This document shows, piece by piece, positions 1 through 9,102 of a DNA stretch of 64,000 nt. Below the pieces are notes generated by a model, which was not told where the DNA came from, searched no databases, and worked only from the letters and a program-made list of their open reading frames with translations. The translations under genes and the position numbers were made by a program. This DNA is from Candidatus Heimdallarchaeota archaeon. GTDB lineage: Archaea > Asgardarchaeota > Heimdallarchaeia > Heimdallarchaeales > Kariarchaeaceae. The stretch spans positions 248,001 to 312,000 of the forward strand of contig JADCLS010000005.1 of NCBI GenBank assembly GCA_026702845.1, in the 5' to 3' direction. Numbering within the stretch: position 1 is the stretch's first letter; each line of letters begins with the position of its first letter.

Positions 1-944
1 CATAAACCTTGTTTTCTTCTCTTAACCAAAAAGGTGATAGAAATACCTAATACTATGGTAATTGGTAGAAATGCATTGCCAGAGGATGTAAAGATGTCAT
101 CAGCTGATATATTCCAAATATCTATCTTGAGTGACTGTCTATCTATGATTGATATGGTGAGATCTTCTTTATTCATTCTATAATAATATTCTGTATCAAA
201 TAGAAGTATCTCAAACATGCTTGTAGATGAAATTTGATAATCAATGACTGAATCATTATAATGATAGTAATGAGTTTCTCCACATGTATTTCTAGTAGAA
301 ATTCCAATGATATTTAACGCATCATACACCTTTGCATAAGAAATCCCATCAGTATCTAATTTCCAATCAATAGCAATTGAAGAAATGGCATTATCTAGTG
401 TATCATACCTATATGCGTAGGCGAACTGAGTGTCATCTGTTGAATTACCTATGATGATGTATACCGATTGCTCTTGCTCACTATAAAATGACACTGGAGG
501 CAGGATTTCAGAGTTGACTATATTATAAAAAGTCTGCTCATGAACTACGAAATCATCTATACTTATACTCCATACATAATCTGCTCTCCAATGAGAGGGA
601 TTATCATCCAAAATAGTTGGAATAACGGAGACTTGAATATTCTCATAGGAATATTCAACATTCATTGTGTAATATTCGAATAATGTGTATGGATTTACCA
701 CTTTCTCAACATTGTTTACTTTTGAACTAATAGTCTTGGTATTAGTATCCAATACAATATCTTTCCAGTCTGGGTAACTGATATTATCGTATGGATCTTC
801 TACTTTAACAGATGCAAATAATTGCCCATCAGCTTCAGTCAAAAATGCTGAATTGAAGTGAGCTCCAGCAGAAGGAACTGTTGTACAGCCTGATGCTGTT
901 GCTATAACTGATATTACAATAACTCCAATAAATAAAGATCTCAC
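1..944 (-). CDS. Putative lipoprotein with C-terminal membrane anchor, runs to window edge
   Basis: An open frame starts at a GTG (942-944 on the plus strand) and stays open to base 3. The first two bases of the next codon are TG, so the stop may lie exactly at the window edge; about 313 codons are visible. The N-terminus is hydrophobic and ends in a lipobox-like Ala-Ser-Gly-Cys followed by Thr-Thr-Val-Pro. The middle is polar and rich in Asn, Asp and Tyr. The C-terminus has a hydrophobic stretch followed by Lys-Arg-Arg-Lys. I infer a cell-surface protein of unknown function. The same layout recurs in several other secreted proteins here. Confidence 0.7.
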   Translation of the reverse strand, partial: MRSLFIGVIVISVIATASGCTTVPSAGAHFNSAFLTEADGQLFASVKVEDPYDNISYPDWKDIVLDTNTKTISSKVNNVEKVVNPYTLFEYYTMNVEYSYENIQVSVIPTILDDNPSHWRADYVWSISIDDFVVHEQTFYNIVNSEILPPVSFYSEQEQSVYIIIGNSTDDTQFAYAYRYDTLDNAISSIAIDWKLDTDGISYAKVYDALNIIGISTRNTCGETHYYHYNDSVIDYQISSTSMFEILLFDTEYYYRMNKEDLTISIIDRQSLKIDIWNISADDIFTSSGNAFLPITIVLGISITFLVKRRKQGL

Positions 945-994
945 ATGATAATAGTATCTCAAACGTTTATATTAATTGCCCTCATTCATTATTC

Positions 995-1621
995 CTATTT
1001 TTTTCTCTTGGTACAGACAATCAGTACAGGAAATGCCAGCAGAAATACAGGTGATACAGGTATGGTGTCCCTGAATTCCACGTATGGCTGCACTGTGCAT
1101 GATTGTGATTCAATGATATTATCATCGGAATCATAGGTATCATAACCAAAATAATCCAAACTGGCATCTGATTTTCTCCATTTAAGATTAAAATAGGTAT
1201 TATTCGGAGAAGTTTCTGTATAGAACCCAAATTCAATATCGCTATCTATGATGTCTATGCCCCATGATCGTTCCTCCCATGCTCTCAGCTGGCCTGTGTA
1301 GGTTGACCATTCAGGCTTGGTGAAGAAATTATGTGCAAAGAAGGTTTCATCCAGATGCAAGTATAGAGGTATATTCAGCTCAAAATACTCTCCTGATTCC
1401 AGCTCTATCAGCAATTCCGTGGTATTATCCACATTGTTCTGATCAATAAGATTGACAGTGAAAATAGATCCCTCGGATAGTGAATGTCCACCAATAACAT
1501 AGGTGCCATTCTTCACCGTGTATCGTATTGTAGCTTTGGGTTCAGATTGTACATGTATACTTGATGCTAGCAAAAACAATAGAATGAATAGTACTTTTCT
1601 CATTACTCTACTAGGTATCAT
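995..1621 (-). CDS. Secreted protein with C-terminal anchor, function unknown
   Basis: 208 residues. There is a clear signal peptide at about residues 8-26 (hydrophobic Leu/Phe core, Ser-Ile-His-Val-Gln end). A predicted beta-rich extracellular region follows, then a C-terminal hydrophobic segment (about 190-204) closed by Thr-Lys-Arg-Lys-Lys. The body contains repeated Tyr/Asp/Ser patches and no catalytic motif I recognise. It lies just upstream (51 bp) of the lipoprotein-like gene on the same strand and has the same architecture, so the two may be co-expressed. The protein encoded at 23390-24118 has a similar size and layout. Confidence 0.7.
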   Translation of the reverse strand: MIPSRVMRKVLFILLFLLASSIHVQSEPKATIRYTVKNGTYVIGGHSLSEGSIFTVNLIDQNNVDNTTELLIELESGEYFELNIPLYLHLDETFFAHNFFTKPEWSTYTGQLRAWEERSWGIDIIDSDIEFGFYTETSPNNTYFNLKWRKSDASLDYFGYDTYDSDDNIIESQSCTVQPYVEFRDTIPVSPVFLLAFPVLIVCTKRKK

Positions 1622-1752
1622 TGGGGATATAAAGCTTGGCAGATACTGCTGATAAGCTTGATGTTACTAATTATTTTTTATCTTAAAATCATCTCTTAGT
1701 CGATTTTCCAATATCTTAGTTAGGTATACATGACCTTTTTTGTATCATTATA

Positions 1753-3012
1753 GTGAATCTCAACCAACATATTTACTTTCTAATAGGTAAGAGATATTTT
1801 GTGAAAGAAACGATTTCTGATGTGCCCTCATTAGTAGCAGAATTCAATCCAAAAAATGATTTTAAAGCATCGGATATTCCAGTTAATTTTCGAGGAAAAA
1901 TCTGGTGGATCTGTGCTTATGGTCATGAATGGGAAGGATATGTAAAGAATAGGATGAGAGGTTCAGGATGCCCATATTGTAGTGGCAGGTATATTACTCC
2001 CGATAATTCTCTTGCTCAGAAATTTCCAGATAAAGTAAAATTTTGGGATTATACGAAAAATGATACATCTCCTGAAAAAGTTGCACCAAAATCAAATACT
2101 AAATATCATTGGAAATGCCCTAAGGGTCCTGATCATGAATGGCCTGCTACACCAAATAATCAAACAAAGGCTAATTATGGATGTCCCTTTTGTAGTGGTC
2201 ATAGAGTCTCTGTTACTAATTCACTAGCCACTCTCTATCCTGAATTAGTAAAAGAATGGCATCCAAGCTTTAATGACAAATCTCCTGCAGAATATACAGC
2301 GGGATCTAGCAAGAAAGTATGGTGGAAATGTGAAATTCATGAGGAACATGTATGGCCATCAAAAATTGTGCATAGAACCAAAGGGTCAAATTGCCCATAT
2401 TGCGCAAATAAAAAAGTATCTGTGACAAATTCATTGGCTACCATGTATCCGAGTATTGCTGCAGAATGGCATCCAAAAGAAAATGGAAATCTAACACCAC
2501 ATGATGTTATTCCAGGCTCTGACAAGAAATATGTTTTCAGATGTGAATTGAAGCATACCTGGGAAAGCAGATTGATGGATAGAACAAAGAAAAATACGGA
2601 TTGCCCCAAATGCAAAAGGATTATTCGAAAAAAAATTCCTTGGAATGAGCTTAATGGAGAGCAATTTGAGATCTATATCACAAAGTTACTACTTCGTATG
2701 GGCTTCAAAAAAGTGCACAATCGAAAAGTTAGTGGTGATGGTGGGATTGATATTGAGGTAATTGAACAAGGAAAACTGTCAGATGTTAAAATTGGGATAG
2801 AATGTAAGAATTGGCCTAAGAGAAAAATCAAACCATCAACCGTTCAAGTATTAGATTCAGCCATTAGATCAGAAAAATTTGATAAGGGAATAATTATTTC
2901 TACTAACTTTTTTTCATCTGGAGTTATAAAGAAGGCAAATGAACTTAATATCGCACTAATTGATATCTATAGATTGAACGAATTAATAGACAAATATCAA
3001 ATTACAGCATAA
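1753..3012 (+). CDS. Zinc-ribbon repeat protein with C-terminal Mrr-like endonuclease domain
   Basis: 419 residues from a GTG start; a second in-frame GTG at 1801 is also possible. Residues about 25-290 hold four to five treble-clef repeats of the DUF4379 type: Trp-Trp-x-Cys, Gly-His-Glu-Trp or similar, then Cys-Pro-x-Cys, separated by an Asn-Ser-Leu-Ala...Pro...Glu-Trp-His-Pro spacer. The C-terminal ~120 residues look like a PD-(D/E)xK restriction fold of the Mrr/endonuclease type, with Gly-Asp-Gly-Gly-Ile-Asp and Ile-Glu-Cys-Lys-Asn-Trp as probable catalytic Asp and Glu-x-Lys. Related repeat arrays occur fused to nucleases in bacteria and giant viruses. I infer a DNA-binding, DNA-cutting protein for defence or mobile-element use. 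No methylase is adjacent. Confidence 0.8.
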   Translation: MNLNQHIYFLIGKRYFVKETISDVPSLVAEFNPKNDFKASDIPVNFRGKIWWICAYGHEWEGYVKNRMRGSGCPYCSGRYITPDNSLAQKFPDKVKFWDYTKNDTSPEKVAPKSNTKYHWKCPKGPDHEWPATPNNQTKANYGCPFCSGHRVSVTNSLATLYPELVKEWHPSFNDKSPAEYTAGSSKKVWWKCEIHEEHVWPSKIVHRTKGSNCPYCANKKVSVTNSLATMYPSIAAEWHPKENGNLTPHDVIPGSDKKYVFRCELKHTWESRLMDRTKKNTDCPKCKRIIRKKIPWNELNGEQFEIYITKLLLRMGFKKVHNRKVSGDGGIDIEVIEQGKLSDVKIGIECKNWPKRKIKPSTVQVLDSAIRSEKFDKGIIISTNFFSSGVIKKANELNIALIDIYRLNELIDKYQITA

Positions 3013-3116
3013 TTTAATCTCTTGTAATGCTGTATTTTCAAGCCATTGAATGTGATTAGTTGTTAAACAATAATTGAAAAGAACGATATGTTTTGTACTA
3101 TTGGTTACACTAAAAT

Positions 3117-3680
3117 TCATCTGGTTTTGACAGGAAGTTCTATGATGACTTCATTCCAGCGTTTTATTCCCTTGATCGCACCAAATAAAGCAACCGAGAA
3201 GAAGACAAGGCCCATGAGAGCAAAACCCACATGACCAAAGGTGATTCCAGGTTCAAGGCAATTATTATTGGGATCTTCAGCATCATAATACACAGTCACA
3301 GCCTGACCTGCCTGATGTTCCTCTACATATGCATTGGAAGCAATTATTCCACTAGGTCGGATATCTCCTGCATAGATGGTATTTCCGGTGTAATCCCTGC
3401 CATTAACATTAAATGTATAGCTAACTTCTGCATAGTATTTCGTCTCCTTATCACCTCCACTCCCTCTGGTTTCTGAAACCACTTCTGAGCTGGTAATCTC
3501 TCCCTCAACCGATACCCAGCTATTTGAATCAATCGCAACTTGGATACTCGATGACATTGTTATCATAAGGATTAATCCCATGACAACAAAAATGGAAGAG
3601 AATGCGGTAATATGTTTTCCTTTAACAATAAAGACGTCTTGTTTGGGTGAATCAATTGGCATTTCAGTATCTGATTCCAT
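3117..3680 (-). CDS. DUF3592-family membrane protein
   Basis: 187 residues. A hydrophobic helix lies at about 25-47, and a second at about 148-170. Between them is an extracellular beta domain of the DUF3592 kind: a Trp-x-x-Val-Glu-Gly-Glu-Ile strand, a Tyr-x-x-x-Val-x-Tyr-x-Phe-x-Val-Asn-Gly strand and the typical Val-x-Val-Tyr-Tyr-Asp-x-x-x-Pro-x-x-x-x-Leu-x-Pro-Gly ending. The family is widespread and of unknown function. Nothing in its neighbourhood suggests a partner. Confidence 0.75.
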   Translation of the reverse strand: MESDTEMPIDSPKQDVFIVKGKHITAFSSIFVVMGLILMITMSSSIQVAIDSNSWVSVEGEITSSEVVSETRGSGGDKETKYYAEVSYTFNVNGRDYTGNTIYAGDIRPSGIIASNAYVEEHQAGQAVTVYYDAEDPNNNCLEPGITFGHVGFALMGLVFFSVALFGAIKGIKRWNEVIIELPVKTR

Positions 3681-3872
3681 ATTGATGCTTGATAGGCATC
3701 AGTTTTAAAGATATTGGGTAAGAATGATTTTAGAGAAATAAATGTCATCGACCTTCTGAAGACTTCGTGAGAAGAGCATTTATGGAGGTCAAATAGCTAT
3801 TTACGGCAGAGTGATGTATCTCATTTGTGTTCATATTTTGCTATATCATTACCTGGTTTCGAATAACTCGAC

Positions 3873-4214
3873 TCATATTGTTTTTGTATACTGGTAGATA
3901 CGCAATGATGGATATAGTAAAACGAGTATTGGAAATGACATCATCAACCAAAACCACAGACCTTGTGATTCTAGTTGAATGATAAACATTGTAAAACCAA
4001 AGACTATAGTTAGAATAGACCACGGTAATAGATATTGTCCACCTTTGTGATTAATGTTGTACCAATTCTCCTCTGATTCATATGCTTTAGCAAATTTAAA
4101 GCCAACATAATTATTGATACCAACCTTATTTTGATATGTGATAAGCGCAAAACCCAGCAGAAATACTCCAAAAATGACATTCATCCAGCCGATTACGAGA
4201 TTTAATTCATTCAT
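3873..4214 (-). CDS. SdpI-like small membrane protein
   Basis: 113 residues with three predicted membrane helices (about 8-26, 60-80, 84-103). Between helices one and two is a polar stretch, Val-Gly-Phe-Lys-x-Ala-Lys...Ser-Glu-Glu-Asn-Trp-Tyr-x-x-Asn. It matches the signature of the SdpI/YhfL family (Gly-Ile-Arg-Thr...Ser-x-x-Ala-Trp-x-x-x-Asn). SdpI proteins give immunity to a killing factor in Bacillus; most family members have no known role, and I claim only the family. Confidence 0.6.
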   Translation of the reverse strand: MNELNLVIGWMNVIFGVFLLGFALITYQNKVGINNYVGFKFAKAYESEENWYNINHKGGQYLLPWSILTIVFGFTMFIIQLESQGLWFWLMMSFPILVLLYPSLRIYQYTKTI

Positions 4215-4437
4215 TACATATTCAAAAATTTGGACATTATAAAAATTACCAGTAACAATAATAGATCATAAGATAATCTACGTAATATTTTTCAAAACCT
4301 AAGATCACTAATAATAATCAGACAGCTTATTGAAAACGCTATTAACACTTTTATAATGAGAACGAGAAATAATTTGTGTCAAAAATATATAATTAAGCCA
4401 TAATCTTGAAATTTTATGCATATAGGTTCGTCCTAGT

Positions 4438-4671
4438 ATGACTTACGAGTATGATTATGTACTAATACCGGTTAAGAATAGATTGATAGCCAGGAATCAG
4501 AAATTACGACAAGAAAACGGTGGCATAAATCCATCAATTGAAGAGGATATGAGTGAACTGATGAAAATCCTCAACAAACGAGCTGAGGATGATTGCGAGT
4601 TCGATAGATTCCTCAATGGCCCAGCAGGACGTATCGTTAGTATATTATTCAACCGAGAGGTTGAACAATAG
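4438..4671 (+). CDS. Small acidic hypothetical protein
   Basis: 77 residues from ATG, with no signal peptide or membrane helix. Predicted largely helical: a basic N-terminal helix around residues 10-25, then an acidic helix with Glu-Glu-Asp-Met-Ser-Glu-Leu. I do not recognise a family. The region upstream (4380-4395) contains an AT-rich TATA-like run, which supports independent transcription. It sits in front of the FG-GAP regulator at 4750 with an 80-bp gap and could be co-transcribed with it. Confidence 0.5.
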   Translation: MTYEYDYVLIPVKNRLIARNQKLRQENGGINPSIEEDMSELMKILNKRAEDDCEFDRFLNGPAGRIVSILFNREVEQ

Positions 4672-4749
4672 GAATTACGACTTATTTCTATAGAAATGCA
4701 ATATTCACCCATTATTCTCATATAATAATAATATTCTTGAAAGAGAGAA

Positions 4750-6729
4750 TTGCATTATGCTTATATAGAGATAATCTATGTGATGCCTGTGATACTATAT
4801 CTTGTTCTACTCATTTTGTTGGTATCACTAGTAGCAATTCATAGACCTACAAGCTCCATATTAATTAATACTAAAGATGGACATTTGATTCATCTGCAGG
4901 TTGATGAGGATGAGACAAGACAGATTTATGAGAAGAAACTTAACCATTATGCTGCTGATGAGATCATTACTGCTGATGAAGCAACGCTATTAGTGCTGGG
5001 ATATGTCGATGAATATATTTTGGGTCTTGATTTTGATACAGGGATGGAAATCTGGAAGAAAAATCTTGATTCCTTTGACTCACATCCCAAGGCAATGGTA
5101 GCAGGTGATTTGACTGGAGATGGCAACGATGAGATTGTTTTATCACGATCCTTTCAATTGCTTTATCCTGATATATCTATCTTACTATTCAAAAATAATG
5201 GACAGCTCTTACAGATAATTCCATCAATCAGAGATACTACAAGCTATTACGGTGTGGATAATCTCATTATCCATGATATTGATGCTGATGGAAAAAATGA
5301 GTTGATAATGTCTTTTGGTGCAGCTCTCTGGGACCCTATCCAGAAAAATGGACGATACCGAATAGATATCTGGAGATGGGAAGATACTGCCATGAAGATG
5401 CAACATAGCTGGGAAGGCGAGGATTGTGGTGGTAACACCAAGATGATCATATACGAGAAAAAGAATTACATAATTACTGGAGGGTGGTACAACAATCCTA
5501 TTAGAGCATTTGATGCAGCAGGTAACAAGATCTGGGAAACAACTCTGTTCTCCTCAGACCCACACCCCCATGCAGATGTGGAGTTGAAATGGTTTACAGA
5601 TACTGGGGGAACGACCAGATTACTGGCCATATCTAATGATTACTGGAGACAAAAGGTAGATTCAGTGATATTTATCATCAATCCAGACAATGGAGAGATA
5701 CTAGAGCAAATTGATGAGCCTGATGGAGGATTTCTTGGACCTAGCATCGTGGCTGGATCATACTTCTACCGAGAGATTCAATACAAACTGGATAATAATA
5801 ATGTTGCAGTCCGTATGGAGATGATGGATCTGCATGATGGGAGAATACTACGAGAGCTTGAAGTTCCCTTTGAATACTCCAGAGCAGTGCTCAATGGTAG
5901 AACCTTGCAGAATCAGTTGGCCACCATATGCATTGAGCAGGATTTTATATTGGTTCAAGATAGCTCGGGATTTTTGTGGATGATTAATAACAAGCAAATA
6001 AGAAAATTGTATCATGAACCCTTGATCTCTTTATCTACGATATTGGTACTCAATGATGCTAAGGCTCTGGAAGGTGAGGTGGTTATTGATAATCAGAATG
6101 GGATTGGTGAGTATTTAGTGGAGGTTTTGGCAAATTCATTAAATTTATTATCAATTATCGGTAATAAGTGGATCGAACGATACAGGCTGTACAAATTCAA
6201 CCAACCATATAAACAGAACTGGAGAAATCAGTTTTACTATAGAATGAACAAAATTATTCTGAGATTGATCAATACCAATGTCATCCTAGAGAACCAACTG
6301 GAATTAGATGAGATGTTACTTGAAGTGGGTGAGGAAGTGGAAGTTGATCATCAGGAATTTACTGAGATTGGCGATACATTGATGAATATCAGCCATAATC
6401 AGAATTTCCCTACCTTGAAACATTGGCTCTCCTATACGACCCAGAAACTCAATCAGCTAAAAATTGGAGATATTGCAATTCTCCTAGAATTACTGGAGAG
6501 GTTTCCAAGTACTATGATAAAAACTGAATTGGTGGACTTATTCCCTCATGCTAAGAAATCTACTATATATAAGCGAATTAATTTGATGGAGGATTTGGAG
6601 TTGATCGAAAGGAGTAGAAATCTTGCAGATGAAAATATGACTATCAGCAGAATTGTGCTCTCACAGGTGGGTCTTGAACTCATCACCTCTCTTTATCTGA
6701 CTTTGGAAAAATCTTTCACAAGAATTTGA
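4750..6729 (+). CDS. Membrane-anchored FG-GAP-like sensor with C-terminal winged helix
   Basis: 659 residues from a TTG start that overlaps a purine-rich AGAGAG stretch. One N-terminal membrane helix (about 8-32) is followed by a beta-propeller-like region. This region has FG-GAP type Asp-x-x-Gly-Asp-Gly-x-Asp-Glu and Asp-Ile-Asp-Ala-Asp-Gly-x-x-Glu calcium-type loops and the sequence Gly-Gly-Trp-Tyr-Asn-Asn-Pro-Ile-Arg-Ala-Phe-Asp. A helical linker follows, and the last ~90 residues look like a winged-helix domain. The protein at 28130-30151 is a clear paralogue with the same order. A second membrane helix is less clear here than in the paralogue. I infer that a propeller signal is passed to a DNA-binding domain. 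Topology needs testing, because propeller and winged helix must be on opposite membrane sides. Confidence 0.7.
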   Translation: MHYAYIEIIYVMPVILYLVLLILLVSLVAIHRPTSSILINTKDGHLIHLQVDEDETRQIYEKKLNHYAADEIITADEATLLVLGYVDEYILGLDFDTGMEIWKKNLDSFDSHPKAMVAGDLTGDGNDEIVLSRSFQLLYPDISILLFKNNGQLLQIIPSIRDTTSYYGVDNLIIHDIDADGKNELIMSFGAALWDPIQKNGRYRIDIWRWEDTAMKMQHSWEGEDCGGNTKMIIYEKKNYIITGGWYNNPIRAFDAAGNKIWETTLFSSDPHPHADVELKWFTDTGGTTRLLAISNDYWRQKVDSVIFIINPDNGEILEQIDEPDGGFLGPSIVAGSYFYREIQYKLDNNNVAVRMEMMDLHDGRILRELEVPFEYSRAVLNGRTLQNQLATICIEQDFILVQDSSGFLWMINNKQIRKLYHEPLISLSTILVLNDAKALEGEVVIDNQNGIGEYLVEVLANSLNLLSIIGNKWIERYRLYKFNQPYKQNWRNQFYYRMNKIILRLINTNVILENQLELDEMLLEVGEEVEVDHQEFTEIGDTLMNISHNQNFPTLKHWLSYTTQKLNQLKIGDIAILLELLERFPSTMIKTELVDLFPHAKKSTIYKRINLMEDLELIERSRNLADENMTISRIVLSQVGLELITSLYLTLEKSFTRI

Positions 6730-7359
6730 TTATGCACCGGGATTTGAGGCATAATATTGGGCTACATCATCTTGATACTTCCCACAACGATCACATCGAT
6801 CCTCCTGTGTGAGTTTTGCCCTGCATTTGTAACATATACTCTTGGGAGAATATTTTTGTTTGAGCACAATTTGGGGATTGATCTCTGATATTATTGCTGG
6901 TATGCAATCCACTTCCTTCAAGAATTCGTCTTTTTTCTCTTTGAGCCACATACCCCTGTATGGGGTGGTACTCATCCAGTAGTAGCCATATGCAAAAGCA
7001 GCACTGGGAACCAAAAAGACACAAGACATGATAAATATTCCTAAGGGGTAATACTCAATGGTACCAAGGACTATTTGACCAAGAAAGGCAAAATACGATA
7101 TCAGTAGGAGCATAATACTAATGAGTAGAGCTATCCTAGTGACAAATGCTTTGGGTTTTCGTATTTGCTTTTGGGTCTCAAGGTAGGTATAACAGGGAAT
7201 GCAGCATTGAACCAAAATGGCCTCATCCCTGGTCACCTCATGGCTATATGTCCTCCTGTCTGAATAGCAGATATGCAGTTGACAGATATCACACTCAAGT
7301 TTGGCTTCCTTGTCTGGATGATAATCACAGGATACCATTGAGAATGCGTCAATTATCAC
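6730..7359 (-). CDS. Membrane protein with N-terminal B-box-like and C-terminal zinc-ribbon modules
   Basis: 209 residues. The real start may be the inner Met before Val-Ser-Cys-Asp-Tyr-His. Residues 10-60 have B-box-like zinc ligand spacing: Cys-x-x-His...Cys-x-x-Cys...Cys...Cys-x-x-Cys. Two membrane helices follow (about 70-95 and 105-128). The C-terminus has Cys-x-x-Cys...Cys-x-x-Cys of a zinc ribbon (about 177-194). Its 3' end abuts the stop codon of the convergent FG-GAP gene at 6729. Function unknown. B-box/zinc membrane proteins are abundant in Asgard genomes, and a related small one is at 8814-9041. Confidence 0.7.
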   Translation of the reverse strand: MIIDAFSMVSCDYHPDKEAKLECDICQLHICYSDRRTYSHEVTRDEAILVQCCIPCYTYLETQKQIRKPKAFVTRIALLISIMLLLISYFAFLGQIVLGTIEYYPLGIFIMSCVFLVPSAAFAYGYYWMSTTPYRGMWLKEKKDEFLKEVDCIPAIISEINPQIVLKQKYSPKSICYKCRAKLTQEDRCDRCGKYQDDVAQYYASNPGA

Positions 7360-7430
7360 CTACATTAGCTAGTAGTATTGAATAAAGATTTTTGAGAATT
7401 AAGAGGAAAAAATTTACTGGAATTACCTTC

Positions 7431-7817
7431 TCATAGTGATTGATAAAGTTTGGATATCAGAATATCAAGGGTTGAGATCTCATCTGAAGAAAGCCTGGTG
7501 AATAGAGCGATGAGATACTCAGTATGCTGGGTATTGTATTTCTCCCAGTACATACGATTTTTCTCTGTAGTACTGATTCTAAGCACTCGATTATCAGAAA
7601 CATCTCTGTTCAATGCTAAAAATCCCTTCTTCACCAGTTGATTCACCAGCTGTTTGACATTTTGTCTGGAAGTGCTCATAGTTTCACTCAAATCGGTGAT
7701 TGATGGTGATTCATCGAATAATCGCTCAACTGCAATCAAGGTCAATACCTGCATAGTTGTCAATCCATATCCTTTGAGATGTGTATCACTGAGCATACGC
7801 ATCTTATGAGAGAGCAT
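7431..7817 (-). CDS. MarR-family transcription regulator
   Basis: 128 residues with the MarR winged-helix plan. There is a helix-turn-helix at about 40-65 (Ser-Ile-Thr-Asp-Leu-Ser-Glu-Thr-Met...Asn-Val-Lys-Gln-Leu-Val) and a wing with Asp-x-Ser-Asn-Arg-Val-Leu-Arg-Ile-Ser. The terminal dimerisation helices are short, so the protein is at the low end of the family's size. It follows the DUF6544 gene on the same strand with a 39-bp gap. The 26-bp palindrome over that gene's start is the obvious candidate operator, so I infer autoregulation of a two-gene unit. Confidence 0.8.
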   Translation of the reverse strand: MLSHKMRMLSDTHLKGYGLTTMQVLTLIAVERLFDESPSITDLSETMSTSRQNVKQLVNQLVKKGFLALNRDVSDNRVLRISTTEKNRMYWEKYNTQHTEYLIALFTRLSSDEISTLDILISKLYQSL

Positions 7818-7856
7818 GAGGATCTTTACAAATACTTCTGGAGCAGAGATATTAGA

Positions 7857-8714
7857 TCACCACCCTATATTGGTCTCAACAGAATCTATTATGAAATCAG
7901 CATATTCAAGATAGCCATTCTGTTTCTTCCATTGAGCCTTGGCCCGGATGGGGAGATACATGGAATCTCTTTCACCATATTCTAGAATGGGAGTGGACCA
8001 CTCTGACCGTATCCATACGGTGTTGTTATTATCATCTTTCTCATCATAATAACGATTATCTGAGATGAAGTTGGTTAGCCTACCTTCCCCATCAATGATT
8101 AACTGGGCTCTCACCTTCAATCCCTCATATTCCAGATACACATGTACCTTGTCTTCAATAACCTCCCAGGTAATTCGATCCTGAAGGGAGAATATCCCGG
8201 TGGGAGCAATTAGTATGAGATCATTGAGAAAGGTGGTCAAGTCACCCTCATCTATCGCAGGACCTGAGACCGAGAATAACTTTTTGAGCTTAAGCAGAGT
8301 AACCTCAAACAATCCCTTACCATGATGGTGAATGTGCCTGGCAGACATGGTGATTCCCATCATAGCAGCCTTCATCACAAATATCCTAGTAGGATCTGGA
8401 AGATAATTGAATTGTTTGGCAGAGATATTCACCCATGGTTTGGTCTCATCAATCTTGAATGTTCCATGAAAATATGCCTTAAAATTGAACACTTTAGGTT
8501 GACCGACTGCCCTGATATATCTCATATATCTTCCAATCGGCTCTGGTAGAGCCTGTATATCCTCTTCAGTTATTGTCTCAACATTACCGAGAATAAAATC
8601 TGATTCTCTTGCAAGAATCTCAGTCATTAATCGCTTCTCGAGATTGATCCAATTTAGAAAAATAAATAGACCAACCAACATAGGTACCAGTATAAGAAAT
8701 AGTATTGTGTCCAT
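7857..8714 (-). CDS. DUF6544-like membrane-anchored protein
   Basis: 285 residues. One N-terminal membrane helix (about 3-22) precedes a soluble domain. That domain has the DUF6544-type opening Leu-Pro-Glu-Pro-Ile-Gly-Arg-Tyr-Met-Arg-Tyr and later a Trp-x-x-Ile-x-Ala-Lys-Gln-Phe-Asn-Tyr strand. The family is uncharacterised; its large beta fold resembles lipid-carrier proteins, which I mention only as a possibility. It is the first gene of a unit with the MarR regulator, and its ATG lies 3 bases from the palindrome. I infer that this gene is the regulator's main target. Confidence 0.65.
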   Translation of the reverse strand: MDTILFLILVPMLVGLFIFLNWINLEKRLMTEILARESDFILGNVETITEEDIQALPEPIGRYMRYIRAVGQPKVFNFKAYFHGTFKIDETKPWVNISAKQFNYLPDPTRIFVMKAAMMGITMSARHIHHHGKGLFEVTLLKLKKLFSVSGPAIDEGDLTTFLNDLILIAPTGIFSLQDRITWEVIEDKVHVYLEYEGLKVRAQLIIDGEGRLTNFISDNRYYDEKDDNNNTVWIRSEWSTPILEYGERDSMYLPIRAKAQWKKQNGYLEYADFIIDSVETNIGW

Positions 8715-8716
8715 AG

Positions 8717-8742
8717 TAAATAGGTAATATATTACCTATTTA
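8717..8742. promoter_or_regulatory. Perfect 26-bp palindrome, likely MarR operator
   Basis: The two 13-base arms are exact reverse complements around TAT/ATA, with core AATAGGTAATAT. The site ends 3 bases upstream of the DUF6544 start codon, where bound repressor would block initiation. MarR proteins bind palindromes of this length. Confidence 0.7.
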
Positions 8743-8813
8743 AAGTAAATGATCTTGCTAGCTCATTATTTATTAATTTTTAATATTCATTTATATATCA
8801 AAAGGAGAATCAA

Positions 8814-9041
8814 TTAGAAGATTATAAATAAAATCAGAATAATCACAAATATTATAATAGCAGCACTAAATCCCTGCATCTGTTCTGATACTACTCCACC
8901 GTGACATTCTTTGCAATAAATGTATACCTTATTATTCATACTTTTCCCTCTTTCATCCTCCTCACAGATTGGATTTTTACATTTTACACAACTAGTAGTT
9001 GCAGGTACACCTGGATGGTAGGCACAGTAATTATGAGACAT
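8814..9041 (-). CDS. Small B-box-like zinc protein with C-terminal membrane tail
   Basis: 75 residues. The N-terminal half carries Cys-x-x-His...Cys-x-x-Cys...Cys-x-x-Asp...Cys-x-x-Cys zinc ligands, with the typical Pro-x-x-x-Ala-x-x-Ser-Cys-Val-Lys-Cys phrase of B-box-like fingers. The last ~20 residues are a hydrophobic Ile/Leu/Phe tail, so the protein is probably tail-anchored with the finger in the cytoplasm. It resembles the N-terminal part of the protein at 6730-7359. Confidence 0.7.
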   Translation of the reverse strand: MSHNYCAYHPGVPATTSCVKCKNPICEEDERGKSMNNKVYIYCKECHGGVVSEQMQGFSAAIIIFVIILILFIIF

Positions 9042-9102
9042 AGATATTCATAAACCAATGGATGCAAATAATTGTTCCCACCAAAGTAGTAGTTAAAATA
9101 TA

